Assembly: GCA_007644065.1 (NCBI GenBank)
Contig: VJWN01000017.1
Location: 558,001-622,000, forward strand
From: Margaritispora aquatica
Taxonomy: Eukaryota; Ascomycota; Leotiomycetes; Helotiales; Discinellaceae
DNA: 64,000 bases
Direction of reading: 5' to 3'
The stretch's first letter is position 1. Each line of letters opens with the position of its first letter. The position numbers were made by a program, and so were the translations under genes. The notes under the pieces were generated by a model. It did not search any database and was not told the origin of the DNA. It saw only the letters and a program-made list of their open reading frames with translations. This document shows positions 54,601 through 64,000 of this stretch, piece after piece.

Positions 54601-56648
54601 CCCATGTGGTCTAGAAGAAGTTCTCAAGCAACATGCAGATGGTCTTCAACAGCCATTTGGCTCAGTCTGGATCCTGATCAACAAACGGGACTTTCAAATA
54701 ATCTCCCTTTAAGTCTATAAGAGCAAGTGCCAAAATCCTGATGATCGAAATCTGTACAAACAACAAACCTGTCGGATGACTCCGAAGAAGCAAATTGCCG
54801 ATCATACCAACAAGGCGTCCCGACTTGCTGCACTGGTGCGTCCACTAGAGCAATTGTCCTGTCAGAGAAATCCGGGGTAGTCGTTGAGCTAACCCTGAGG
54901 GCTCTAGTGACATTGACCTTGGTAGTCATCGAAGCTGAGCTTCTCCTCCATCAATTGCCGTTTTATTAAATGAATATATTATAAGACAATATCCTTGAAC
55001 ACGAGGCGACCCAGCAATGAAGATCTCCGCGGAAGGGCCCTTCGCTGGGCTACCAGTCTCCTGGATATTTTTACACAAATCGTTTTGTGGCTCTCCTTCT
55101 GGCAAGCAAGCAGCCTGTATCACTACCGAGCGCTCAACCCCGCATTCATGATATTGGTAGAACGATTTACCAAAGCTGCCAAATGGGAAAGAATATCCCA
55201 TTTGCTATTGCTAGCACTGGTGTTTGATTGGATGCTTTTAGTTCATCAGGAGGGTATGGGAAGTGTTGAGTGTAAATTTGCTAACCCACAAAATGGTCAA
55301 ATCGCATACACGAAATATTCAGATCTAATGGTACGTACTAATTCATCCCATGCGCTATGGTGTCATACCTACAGTCTTCCCAATTAGATCCAAACTCGAG
55401 CTTTCCTCGAATTTTTGAGCGATTAGTCCGAACCATGGGTAAGCTGGGGCAAGGATTGTTGCAGCACCTGCTAAGAACAGACTATTACTGGATTCTTTAT
55501 ATTTATGACATGAAAGCACCAGCTTGGAAGGGATAAACACAGCCATTATTGTACCATCACGACATATTGGGCTTAATGATGGTAGGCGAAGGCTATTATC
55601 CCCTGCAAAAGACTTCCAGAACGTCAAATTCCAATAATTATCGTGACACACCCATAACCACCACATGACCGGTGAGCATCACAATGCATACATTGTGCTT
55701 CACTGATTTGACCGGCCCTCAACTTACGTTTACTGCTCAGCCAATATGCCTCGGAAATGAAAATCTGGTTATTCTACCAGTCCGAAGGAAGCATTGTTCC
55801 ACGACAATTATCACGTCTGGTAGTGCATCAAATGTCCATGGGCCGACCTAGACTCCATGGAAGGTCTCGAACTTGTCCATTGATCAGGAGCTGCATTGCT
55901 ATGAAGTTTGTGACTCAGCTGATGGGTTGAGAAAATGGTGATCAGATGTGGTTGCATCAAGCAAAGTAATTTCCATTCGGGAGGCTGACCAAAGTTTTAA
56001 AAATTACAATATGTTACTAAAATGGCATTGCGATTCGAAAATCAAACTGGACAGGCCTCAACTAATTTGTAGATTTCGAAACCCGAAACGGAAACCTAAG
56101 AAGTACGGTTTATAACTGCCTTTATTTTCGAAGGTTTGGTAGATACAATCAGTTGATCGTCGACAGGTACCTAGATGTCGAATTGAGGATTTAATATCAG
56201 TATGAAGGAGACGGCCGTGGACAAGCAGATTCTGGATCGATTAGTATTAGTACCTTAGCTTTGACCGTGGGTAAAATGTGCAAAAGGAAGTTACTTGAGG
56301 GATGAGGAGGTTGAAAAAATTCGCTTAAACCTACGAGCTTGAACCAAATACTTCCATTGTACAGCGCTCTCGAATCATAAATATCACTATAATTTATGAA
56401 CGCTCCAATCTTTCGTGACTTAGCATAGATACTTTACTATATTTCGTGAGTATAACACCATATGTTAGGTGTTCTAGAGAGTCGGTGACGTGATTTTGAT
56501 AACGAACCCCCTTGCAAGGGTTAAAAATAGGCCAAGCTTGCTTATCAGATTTCCCGGTCTCGTATCGAAAAGATCACCATCTAAAAACCTACTTACCAAC
56601 TGCAACGATGCGTTTCAACACTTTCCCTTTCTTTGACAGTACCTTAAC
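51688..56648. other. 5-kb region without a convincing gene
   Basis: The left part is the NMR1 upstream region, which may include a long 5' UTR. A protein-like - strand frame lies at 51808-52026 (no ATG). Between 53 and 56.5 kb only short, overlapping frames are seen; the best is 54929-54678 (-, 83 aa from an ATG). A TACCTAGGTA palindrome lies at 53465-53474. No complete transposon signature was found. Confidence 0.5.
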
Positions 56649-57962
56649 ATGGCTCGGATATCCATTGCCAGGATTCGGGGCGATGTTGAAAAGAATTCTC
56701 TCTTACCAAACCGAAGATCTTTAAAGCCCTCATGGACCTCCCGCATTGGACGACTTTCACGCCGGACTCTCTGCGGATTGATTCTTGGTCTCCTACTTGT
56801 GCAAGCTTCAATTACATATTTGAAGCTGTTCTACGAACCGCCTTTGCTCCAGGCATCGCCGTACGATATTGCGGAGACGGTGGAGTTGGTTACGAAGTAC
56901 TATGAGCTCCTGGTCGAGATGCGGTATGTTGGGAAGGGAGCCATTGCATATGCGCCACATACAGGGGAGAAGGCTATCAACGTCAGCCTGGCACGAAGCA
57001 TGGGGTTGCACGAGAAGGTCATAGAGACAATGCTCTTGTTGCCTTATATCGATCGCACAGAAGGCGAAGGAGGATGGATGGGCGACCGAGATGTGATTTT
57101 CCGAGATGGCAGATTCGTGGATTTTCGCAAGGACAGAGACCTTTACATGGCTCGCGATCCGTTCGGTCACTGGCCCATCTACAACGAGAAGCATACAGAC
57201 AAGACGTTCGAGGAAGATATGCTGGACTGGGAGGACCTTTATCCGAAATCTGCGTTTCCAATTACAATGGTACGAGGAGGCATGTATGCTACAGGCGACG
57301 CAATCATTATCGATACGGCATCAAATCGAGCACATGTTATTTGTACGCAGGGAGATGGAAATCGCGATCCGTTCTTTGCGAATGGATACGGTTATAAGGG
57401 GGCTATTCCTAGGGAGTACAAGATCCGGACGGCATTCTATGGACCAGAGCTGCAGGCAGCAAGAGTTACAAGTGATTTTTTGAGGGATATGCTCGTTCAA
57501 ACTGCTGGTTTGGTGGGAGAGTGGGTGCCTGGAGGCCCTTACTTGAGTGTAGGATACGACGTCGAACTATGCCCTCCGAAATGGGTGGCTTGGGTTCGAG
57601 ATCTGTACAAGAAATTTGGCTGGCCATCTAAAACTGAGATGGAAGGTTATCTCTTCCCTAATAATGGTACAATCTCGAATCCTTTGGACAACTTTAGAGC
57701 AGAAGATTTTGAGAAGGAGATGTTAGAGCTACGACACAAGATCAGTATAAGATATATGCCGGATTGGTATATGCCAGTACCAAGGGATGAGGAGTATATT
57801 ACCTGGTTGGAGCAGCTGGGGCGTATCAACGCTGAGCAGATTGCGTATGGTAAAGGTAAGGAAGAAATCATCCCGTTGACTTTGCCGCCATTCTCGGAAA
57901 ATTGGGGCAGGACGAAGCTTTCCAGGCACTGGGAATTGTACGGAAAGGGGAACTGGGATTGA
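56649..57962 (+). CDS. Type II membrane protein of unknown function
   Basis: Single exon, 437 aa, start MARISIARIRGDVEKN. One signal-anchor TM segment (LCGLILGLLLVQASITYLKL, residues about 41-60) follows a basic N-tail, so most of the chain should lie in the secretory lumen or outside. The lumenal part has no motif I can name; repeated features are ETVELVTKYYELLVEMRYVG, an acidic/aromatic stretch (RDPFGHWPIYNEKH), DWEDLYPKSAFPI and a Trp-rich tail (ENWGRTKLSRHWELYGKGNWD region). One N-glycosylation sequon occurs (NGT in FPNNGTISN). It may be a fungal-specific enzyme or structural protein of the secretory path. A short out-of-frame upstream ORF (from 56608) overlaps the start. Confidence 0.8.
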   Translation: MARISIARIRGDVEKNSLLPNRRSLKPSWTSRIGRLSRRTLCGLILGLLLVQASITYLKLFYEPPLLQASPYDIAETVELVTKYYELLVEMRYVGKGAIAYAPHTGEKAINVSLARSMGLHEKVIETMLLLPYIDRTEGEGGWMGDRDVIFRDGRFVDFRKDRDLYMARDPFGHWPIYNEKHTDKTFEEDMLDWEDLYPKSAFPITMVRGGMYATGDAIIIDTASNRAHVICTQGDGNRDPFFANGYGYKGAIPREYKIRTAFYGPELQAARVTSDFLRDMLVQTAGLVGEWVPGGPYLSVGYDVELCPPKWVAWVRDLYKKFGWPSKTEMEGYLFPNNGTISNPLDNFRAEDFEKEMLELRHKISIRYMPDWYMPVPRDEEYITWLEQLGRINAEQIAYGKGKEEIIPLTLPPFSENWGRTKLSRHWELYGKGNWD

Positions 57963-58536
57963 AGTGGCCTAGGTGTTTGGTCCTGAAGGGTGCAACTTTA
58001 CCATAACTTATGTGTCCAGAGACACCCGAAAGGGATCAAGATACATTCGCAAGCCTTGCACTCCGCTGAATTCGAAATAACTCAGCTTTGAGTAGCCACG
58101 AGAGAACTGCCAACCTTGCTAGCTCGAAGCGGAAGCTTTTGGAGTCAAGCAGCATAATACAAAGCACTCTCAAGCTGCAATACAGGCACTTCATAGATCT
58201 AGACATGATCACGACCATAGAGATGAATAATTCATATTTAGAGAAGCATTAAGAATACAAGTGGAATCTCTTTCGTCGTCCTTATTCTAATTCGAAACTA
58301 TTTAACCGAATATACAAAGCAAACAATCTGCTAAGACACACCTCTAGCATTCGTATCATCGCTCTAGTCGGGGTCGATTTGTTCGTATCTAATGGTTATG
58401 AAAAGCAATAACTCCAACTCCTCTGCAACCAGCCGAGATTCTATCTCCAACCCCTCTCCCTATAAAATACAGACAGCTAAACCCCACCAGTTCAGAAAAT
58501 ACCAGCATCTCTCGCTTTCACCTCCTTCAAAGCCGC
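57963..58536. other. Spacer between the type II protein and the RTA1 gene 3' ends
   Basis: Convergent 3' ends; no gene seen. Confidence 0.6.
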
Positions 58537-59593
58537 TCAAGCCGACTCATACGACTTCCCCGGAGTCACCATACGCAGACGCTCCACATCCCCAGCATAT
58601 CCCTCCAATTGACTCGGATACCTCAGGTAGAAAATGACAGTGACTAAGAACATCAACACGCTGTCGAAGATATACAACGTCCACTCATGCTTCAAAGGGT
58701 ATCCATCCTGACCCATCACGTACTCAATGACACGGAAGACAGACCGAACCATAATCAGCGCGCTGATGGTGTATAGCATGTGTAGACTCTGCTTCCATGG
58801 TAGTCCACCACTGAGAGATATAGGTGTTGGTTGAGACTTCAATTTTCGCTTAGGCAGTGTCAGCCATAACATCCACACTTTCCAGAATCCAAGAAACGAC
58901 AACTTCAATCACCCAACCGACTGAAGAGCTGTCTAGGGGGGGACAAGACGAACCTGGAACATCAACGCCGTGACCGCAAAAAGCCCAAACATGATAATCT
59001 GCACCGCCAAACCCGCAATGACCATCATCTCGCCCATCTTCACCGTCGAGCTGTTGAACATGAGCCCCGCGCTGCCGCCCTGGATCATGAAGCTCATCAC
59101 GTCGCCGATCACGAATGTCTTGGTCAGTCTGCCCACGCGGATGAGCGACAAGTGCTCGCCGTTCACTGAGCGGATGATGCGCCCCAGTGTCATGTAGATG
59201 CTAGCTGCAAAGAGGGCGGGCGCCACGAGGATGAAGAAGTTTTGAATGATGTAGGGCATCAATTTTCCGGTTTTCTTGTTTGCTGCGGCGCGGGCAATGT
59301 AGCCTACTATTTCAACTGGTGGGTGAAGATGTTAGTTGTGCTTTAGTTGAGCTTGTATTGGTTTGGGTTGGCTTGTGACAGCTTGGAGTATGAAGAGGAG
59401 GGCGTGGATGCCAAAACTTACAGAAACATCCTAAGGCGAAGGGAATGCAAAACTTGGTGCGTTCTTTGTGAATTCGCCAACTGTGAGCAAAGAAGGCGAG
59501 GATGAAGAGTGAGGCGAAGATGGCAGCTGCTGGGACGGAGGGGAGGTATTTCCAGAGGTAATAGTCGTCTTTGTATGGTTCGAGAATTGCCAT
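58537..59593 (-). CDS. RTA1-family seven-TM protein
   Basis: RTA1/Rsb1/Pug1-type membrane protein; yeast members help export or tolerate lipids such as sphingoid long-chain bases and 7-aminocholesterol. Three exons, complement(58537..58848, 58954..59315, 59422..59593), introns of 105 and 105 nt, 281 aa. Seen: YLPSVPAAAIFASLFILAF (TM1), FEIVGYIARA after intron 1 (conserved E and GY), LLxP-like LVAPALFAASIYMTLGRII, FVIGDVMSFMIQGGSAGLM (TM4 with the family D-x-x-S-x-x-x-Q-x-x-G pattern), and MVRSVFRVIEYVMGQDGYPL, the family signature with R and E in the membrane. The C-tail is short. Splice phases agree; the second intron acceptor (CCTAAG) is slightly unusual. The promoter has five CGTAT cores. 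Confidence 0.9.
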
Positions 59594-60405
59594 GTTTTGA
59601 TATTGTTGTTGTTGATTTCAGTGTGAGGCAGATAGACCACTAGTAGTCACGATGGACTTGTGTATTGATAAGACGTTAAAAGAGTGCCAGTGTGCTTGGT
59701 TGGGAAGTGTTTCGCTAGAGAATGAAAGTCGTGAAGTTCAAAGATGCAGATGCAGCGAAAGTGAGAGGTAAAAGCAGGATGGAGATCTCAATTAGATTCT
59801 GAATGAACTGCTCTATATGTATCTTGATGTTCCCACTGTGGATACAATACATGTTCTATTCTCGTTGCTACTGTTACCAGTTGCGTACGATGAAACTTGA
59901 ATACGGTGGATACGGCGATACGGCTCGTTCATCGTATCGAATACCGTATGGCATAACCAGATATGGAGCATGATACGTAAGTATAGGAATGCTGCGCGCC
60001 GTGCACATTTATAAGTGCTTATAACACAATTGCATCTTGTTACTTGGGCGTGTCAAATATTACTGCGTTGGTGAAGGAGAGTCCTTGATGAAGATTGTCT
60101 GTAGTGACATGCTCAGTTTGGCTTCGTGAGTGTGGTGACATTCCGATCACACTTTTGATGATCGTTTCACCCATGAGCAGAGTTGGGTTGTTCGTGACGC
60201 TGGGTATTATGATAAAGATTTTGTTTAGAAAATTTCATTTTCTCAAGTTATCTCGTACTCATTAGATATTGCCAAGTCTTGCATTAAGATGTTTTGCTCG
60301 CTAAATTGAAAAAAAAACATCAATTAGTATTGGACACATCTGGTTATTAAAGATCTCATCTCTCGTTCTACTAGAAAGAAAATAAGCCTGTCAATTCTAC
60401 ACGAT
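59594..60405. other. Intergenic region upstream of the RTA1 gene
   Basis: No gene seen. Contains the CGTAT cluster at 59901-59949 and, on the right, the presumed 3' UTR of the Upc2-type regulator. Confidence 0.6.
59901..59949. promoter_or_regulatory. Five CGTAT cores in the RTA1 promoter
   Basis: ATACG at 59901, 59910 and 59918, and CGTAT at 59933 and 59945, all within 49 bp and 308-356 bp upstream of the RTA1 start. CGTAT is the core of the yeast Upc2/Ecm22 site TCGTATA. Confidence 0.4.
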
Positions 60406-61838
60406 TTAAGATGGGATCCAGCCAATCTCTTCAATCGGCCACCGAATCCACAGTCTATGCTCCCCAACCAACGACCCATAAATCTCCCCCATCAAGTGGT
60501 CCACCCATCCTTTTAACCACCAAACTGAACCCAAATCATGCAGCACGACGCAAAAATGCGCAAAGATGACCAATGCTACCGGCTCTCTTCGCTGCAAGCA
60601 ATCTGTATAATCGTCGTCCAACTTGTATAGCCAGGTAAAGACAGACTGACTCGCATTGACACCTCCTCGAGGCATTCCCTCCATGGGAAAGGCCTTCTGC
60701 AGTTCCTCTAATGGCCCCAAGTAGATAGCCTTCTTCTCCTGCTCGAGGACAGTCTCGATGATATGTTCTCTCAGTCGAAGGAGATGTGGGTTGTCGCTTG
60801 GTTCGTTCCGTATCGAGCGGATGGCAACCTCAAACATGGGCGCCAGATCACTGCTTCTGAGAAGCCAGGGGTTGGCTTCTATGATTGCTCTCACACCTTT
60901 GTAGAGAGCTCGCCACTCGGCTGGACCGGAATCAGTGAAGAGGAGGAAATCGCCCCTTTGCGGACCCATTGCCATGGTGTAGGTGGAACAGAAGGTTGCG
61001 AAGATGTAGATCGCAGCGCAGTTATGAACACTAATGTTAGAGAGGAGAGAGGTTGCTGTCTGGAGGGAAATAGAGTAGTGGGCCTCTGCTTGATGGACGT
61101 AGAATTCACGAGCGTCCTTCTTGAAATGTGCCATATGAAGAGCAGATACAGCGAGCAGACAGCTAACTTCTGTTAGTGATGGACTCCTACTCGCATTTGC
61201 GTTGGCTATATACTTACTGGATAACAAAAGGATGCTCGAGACCAAGTCGAGGCAGGTCGACTCTCATGAATTGCTGCAATTCAGGGATACCGGATATTGA
61301 ACCACACGTCACCGTCGAGTAGTTGTGAAAGAGCTCAATGTCGACCAAGGAGAACATAGGTTGTAACCTCGGATCTCCTGATAACGAGACATTGGAATGA
61401 AGAGTGCTAGGTACTGATCTCGGAGTATCGAACACAGTGCTGGGTATTGACTTTGGTGTGCCAAATGTGTCTCCAGGACTTGTAGCTTGAGATTCAATCC
61501 CAAAGCCATCCATCCTCTCATTGAGGCTTGGCATTGAGAAGTTGCCATCTTTTTCACTCCCACTATAATCGGGAAGACTTGACGATGGCTTTGGAGGTCT
61601 TATTGAGAAGCTGCATTGATCGGAATGCTTGATGCAGTTGGAACATCTTGGACCAAGCTCATTGCACTGTGAATGTGTCAGATGCTGGCTCGAATTGAAA
61701 AATGGCAAAAGAAAAGAACAAGAAATATACCTTTATCCTCCTCCGTTTGCAATTATCACATCCATTTCTACTCTTTCTGTGTGATTTCCTGGAAATCTTG
61801 TGCTTCTCTGCCTCATTAGGAGTTACGGCACGTGTCAT
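60406..61838 (-). CDS. Upc2-type Zn2Cys6 transcription factor
   Basis: Nuclear regulator. Three exons, complement(60406..61162, 61218..61666, 61731..61838), 437 aa. Exon 1 ends inside the zinc cluster: C27-x2-C30-x6-C37-x6-C44-x2-C47-x6-C54, preceded by SRKSHRKSRNGCDNCKRRRIK. The H-x-KSRxGC..CKxRRxKC form is that of Upc2/Ecm22-like proteins, which in yeast bind the sterol response element TCGTATA and, through a C-terminal ligand-binding domain, sense ergosterol. The C-terminal half (HPFVIHCLLAVSALHMAHF onward, helical) fits the Upc2-like activation/ligand domain. It is transcribed away from a sterol-glucosyltransferase-like gene with which it shares 537 bp of promoter holding four TCGTAT cores. 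Sterol sensing itself is inferred, since many filamentous-fungal homologs have other roles. Confidence 0.87.
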
Positions 61839-62375
61839 GGCAATGTCTTACACTGAATGCCCGTTCATAAGAGAGATAAGAGATGTACGATTACGATGAA
61901 AACGATGAGCGAGCGGTAGGATATGTAAGATAATGGATGAGAAGTAGAGCAGGGCGGACCACTAATGTAGAATCTTTCCCAGGCAGTGCATGAATGCATG
62001 AAGACGGGGCTTGTCGTATATCGTACTCAGCCGAATACGGTGCCAAGAAAGTCTAATCCAGAACTGCCGGTCGGGTTTACGACTTATGAGCCAAAACATA
62101 CCCTCCGTACAGTGACAGGCTGCTAGTCAGGACAGCAAATTGTGAGACAACGATGGATTTTCAGCTAAATGACAGGAAACACTACCAAGTCTTAGATCAA
62201 AAGATAGATGCCTATTTTAATCCATTCAGATTCATACTTATACGAATACCATTTCCCCCAAGTCTTTTACCCGTCATTCCATTACCTTATTATTCTTATC
62301 CAATCCAAAACGTGATCTGGAACACGAATACGAGGTTCCTTTACATTTGGACGTACCTAACATACGAGGTTTGCA
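61839..62375. promoter_or_regulatory. Divergent promoter with four TCGTAT cores (SRE-like)
   Basis: Region between the Upc2-type gene (-) and the glucosyltransferase gene (+). TCGTATA at 62014-62020 and its reverse TATACGA at 62239-62245 are exact matches to the yeast sterol response element; ATACGA at 62328-62333 and 62362-62367 are six-base cores. About 0.26 occurrences of this 6-mer (both strands) would be expected by chance in 537 bp of even composition. Confidence 0.5.
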
Positions 62376-64000
62376 ATGGATCATAAAACTGAGACTCCGC
62401 CTCCATACGAGCTTTCCGATGCTTCGGAGCTGATCGAAGAAGCTGTCCAGGTTACGAGTAAGTTGCACTGATCAAACCGTAGTTCAATTCTCCCATGTGA
62501 CTCGTCAGCTGACTTTTGCAGATGATGGTCGAATTGGAGTTGATCTCAATTCGAAGCTTGCACGAGGTCTCTCAGTCTTTCTTCCGAGCCCCCCTGACTA
62601 CAGCTCTTTGGCTACGCCCGGTGAATTTCCCGAGAAGATCAAGCACATACAATGGTCTCTAGCACTCAACATCGTGATCCAGGTCGTTGGCTCGCGAGGT
62701 GATGTCCAACCATTCATCGCATTAGGGAACGAGCTTCAGAAGTATGGCCATCGGGTGCGAATTGCTACGCACAATGTCTTCCAGGACTTCGTCACGAAGC
62801 ACAACTTGGAATTCTATCCTATTGGTGGTGATCCGGAGGAACTCATGGCGTACATGGTGAAGAATCCAGGTGTGATCCCGAGCATGAAGAGTATGCGTCA
62901 GGGCGATATACAGAAGAAGCAAGCTATGATCGCGGAAATGTTAAATGGCTGCTGGAATTCGTGTATTGAACCAGATCCAATATCCTCGCAGCCATTTGTT
63001 GCAGATGCGATCATTGCGAACCCGCCTAGCTTTGCTCATGTGCATTGTGCTCAAGCTTTGGGCATTCCTGTACAGTATGTTACCCAGCATCTATCCTTTC
63101 TGACTCCTTTGAATCTTATGACCAAATGTTGATTATTGATCTAGCTTGATGTTTACAATGCCTTGGACTAACACACGAGCGTTCCCTCATCCTCTTGCAA
63201 ATTTAAAAAACGTAGGAAAAGATCCTACAGCAGCGAACTGGATTTCATACAGCGTTGTGGAATGGTTAACTTGGCAGGGGTAAGACACATGTCGCTTTCA
63301 TCGTGTCTCTTTGGCTGACTGATTGTCTCCAGACTAAGTGGAGTTATCAACAAGTTTAGGCAAAGCATTGATCTCGAAGAAGTCGGCATGATGGAGGGTC
63401 CTAACCTAGCCAGTACACTCAAAATTCCGTTCACATATTGCTGGTCTCCAGCTCTGGTACCGAAGCCACTGGATTGGCCATCTCATATTGGTAATTTCTC
63501 CTTGAACTTTTTCATTCTCTGCTAATAGTCTTTAGATATTTGTGGATTTTTCTTCCGTGATGCCCCAAATTACACGCCTCCACCAGATCTCGATGCGTTC
63601 TTGAGAGCTGGTCCACCACCAGTATATATAGGGTTTGGGAGCATCGTGATCGAAGACCCAGTCAAGCTGAGCTCAATACTCATAGAAGCTGTTCAACGCT
63701 CCGGTGCAAGAGCAATTATCTCGAGAGGTTGGAGCAAGCTCGATGGACCTCCGATGGCTAACATCTTCTACCTCGGCGACTGTCCACATGAGTGGCTATT
63801 TCAACATGTTGCAGCTGTGATCCACCACGGTGGAGCCGGAACAACAGCATGCGGACTACTAAATGGACGCCCTACAACTATTGTGCCATTCTTCGGAGAG
63901 TAAGTCTTACTAATACCCTGGTTCCATAGCACAGCGATACTGACAGATACAGTCAACCGTTCTGGGGCAATATGGTTGCTGCCGCAGGCGCTGGACCTCA
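62376..64000 (+). CDS. Sterol 3-beta-glucosyltransferase-like protein (GT28/UGT80 type), cut by the window end
   Basis: Glycosyltransferase expected to add glucose from UDP-glucose to a sterol or other lipid. Exons seen: 62376..62457, 62522..63074, 63145..63279, 63333..63490, 63536..63899, 63953..64000 (continues past the window). The N-terminal GT28 domain has [20 protein letters not shown] and [12 protein letters not shown], the acceptor-binding signature of UGT80/Atg26-type enzymes. The donor domain has VYIGFGSIV and [18 protein letters not shown], the UDP-sugar-binding PSPG-like motif. The PH/GRAM region of Atg26 is absent: only about 27 residues precede the first intron and about 35 more precede the GT28 start. 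Introns are 45-70 nt and phases agree. Substrate is not proven. Confidence 0.87.

Noticed and set aside
54678..55387. Several 80-130 aa frames on both strands
   Set aside because: Most start at non-ATG codons, they overlap each other on opposite strands, and no motif supports either strand.
1..64000. CRISPR arrays, 5S rRNA, LTR or terminal-inverted-repeat transposons
   Set aside because: None was seen by eye: no regular spacer-repeat pattern, no 5S-like start sequence, and no reverse transcriptase or transposase motifs in the translated frames.

Overview
The window looks like nuclear DNA of a filamentous ascomycete, probably a leotiomycete (the class is an inference). The reasons are compact protein genes with many 45-60 nt introns of GTRNGT...CTAAC/CTGAC...YAG type, fungal Zn2Cys6 regulators, an NMR1-type nitrogen regulator, an RTA1 protein, a PTR2 transporter and a family of short F-box-like '2EXR-type' proteins. 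There is no bacterial, viral or CRISPR signal and no intact transposon. All exon structures were assembled by eye from splice signals, phase and family conservation.

Layout. 0.9-5.2 kb: four 2EXR-type genes on the + strand, the first needing an intron or a frameshift. 5.6 kb: a tRNA-Trp(CCA) gene on the - strand that folds perfectly only after removal of a 54-nt segment with spliceosomal-intron signals in the T-loop. 6.5-13.5 kb: three ordinary genes (amino-acid permease, CFD1, an 855-aa low-complexity protein). 13.7-23.9 kb: seven more 2EXR-type genes on both strands. 24.4-26.4 kb: PTR2 peptide transporter. 29.1-33.7 kb: a seven-exon Zn2Cys6 regulator and an SDR oxidoreductase. 37.0-38.9 kb: BCS1-like AAA ATPase. 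40.5-41.3 kb: TLG1-type SNARE. 42.9-45.2 kb: PP2A B56 subunit (RTS1). 46.3-48.6 kb: TFIIIC subunit (Tau95/Sfc1). 50.2-51.7 kb: NMR1/NmrA. 51.7-56.6 kb: a long stretch with no convincing gene. 56.6-64 kb: a type II membrane protein of unknown function, an RTA1 protein, an Upc2-type Zn2Cys6 regulator and a divergently transcribed, truncated sterol-glucosyltransferase-like gene.

How the parts may work together. The housekeeping genes (CFD1, RTS1, TLG1, TFIIIC) have no obvious link to each other. Two regions look like accessory modules. One is the 11-member 2EXR-type array; its longer members share an unusual C-x(4-6)-C-x-H motif, an HGDLxEWF motif and a terminal GGG[ED] motif. The other is the right end, where the Upc2-type regulator and the sterol-glucosyltransferase-like gene share a promoter carrying four TCGTAT cores, two of them exact TCGTATA matches to the yeast sterol response element; the nearby RTA1 promoter has five CGTAT cores in 49 bp.

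The most remarkable item is the tRNA-Trp gene. Its T-loop intron looks spliceosomal (GTGAGT, CTAAC, CAG) rather than like a canonical 37/38 tRNA intron, and a near-consensus B-box straddles the mature 3' end.
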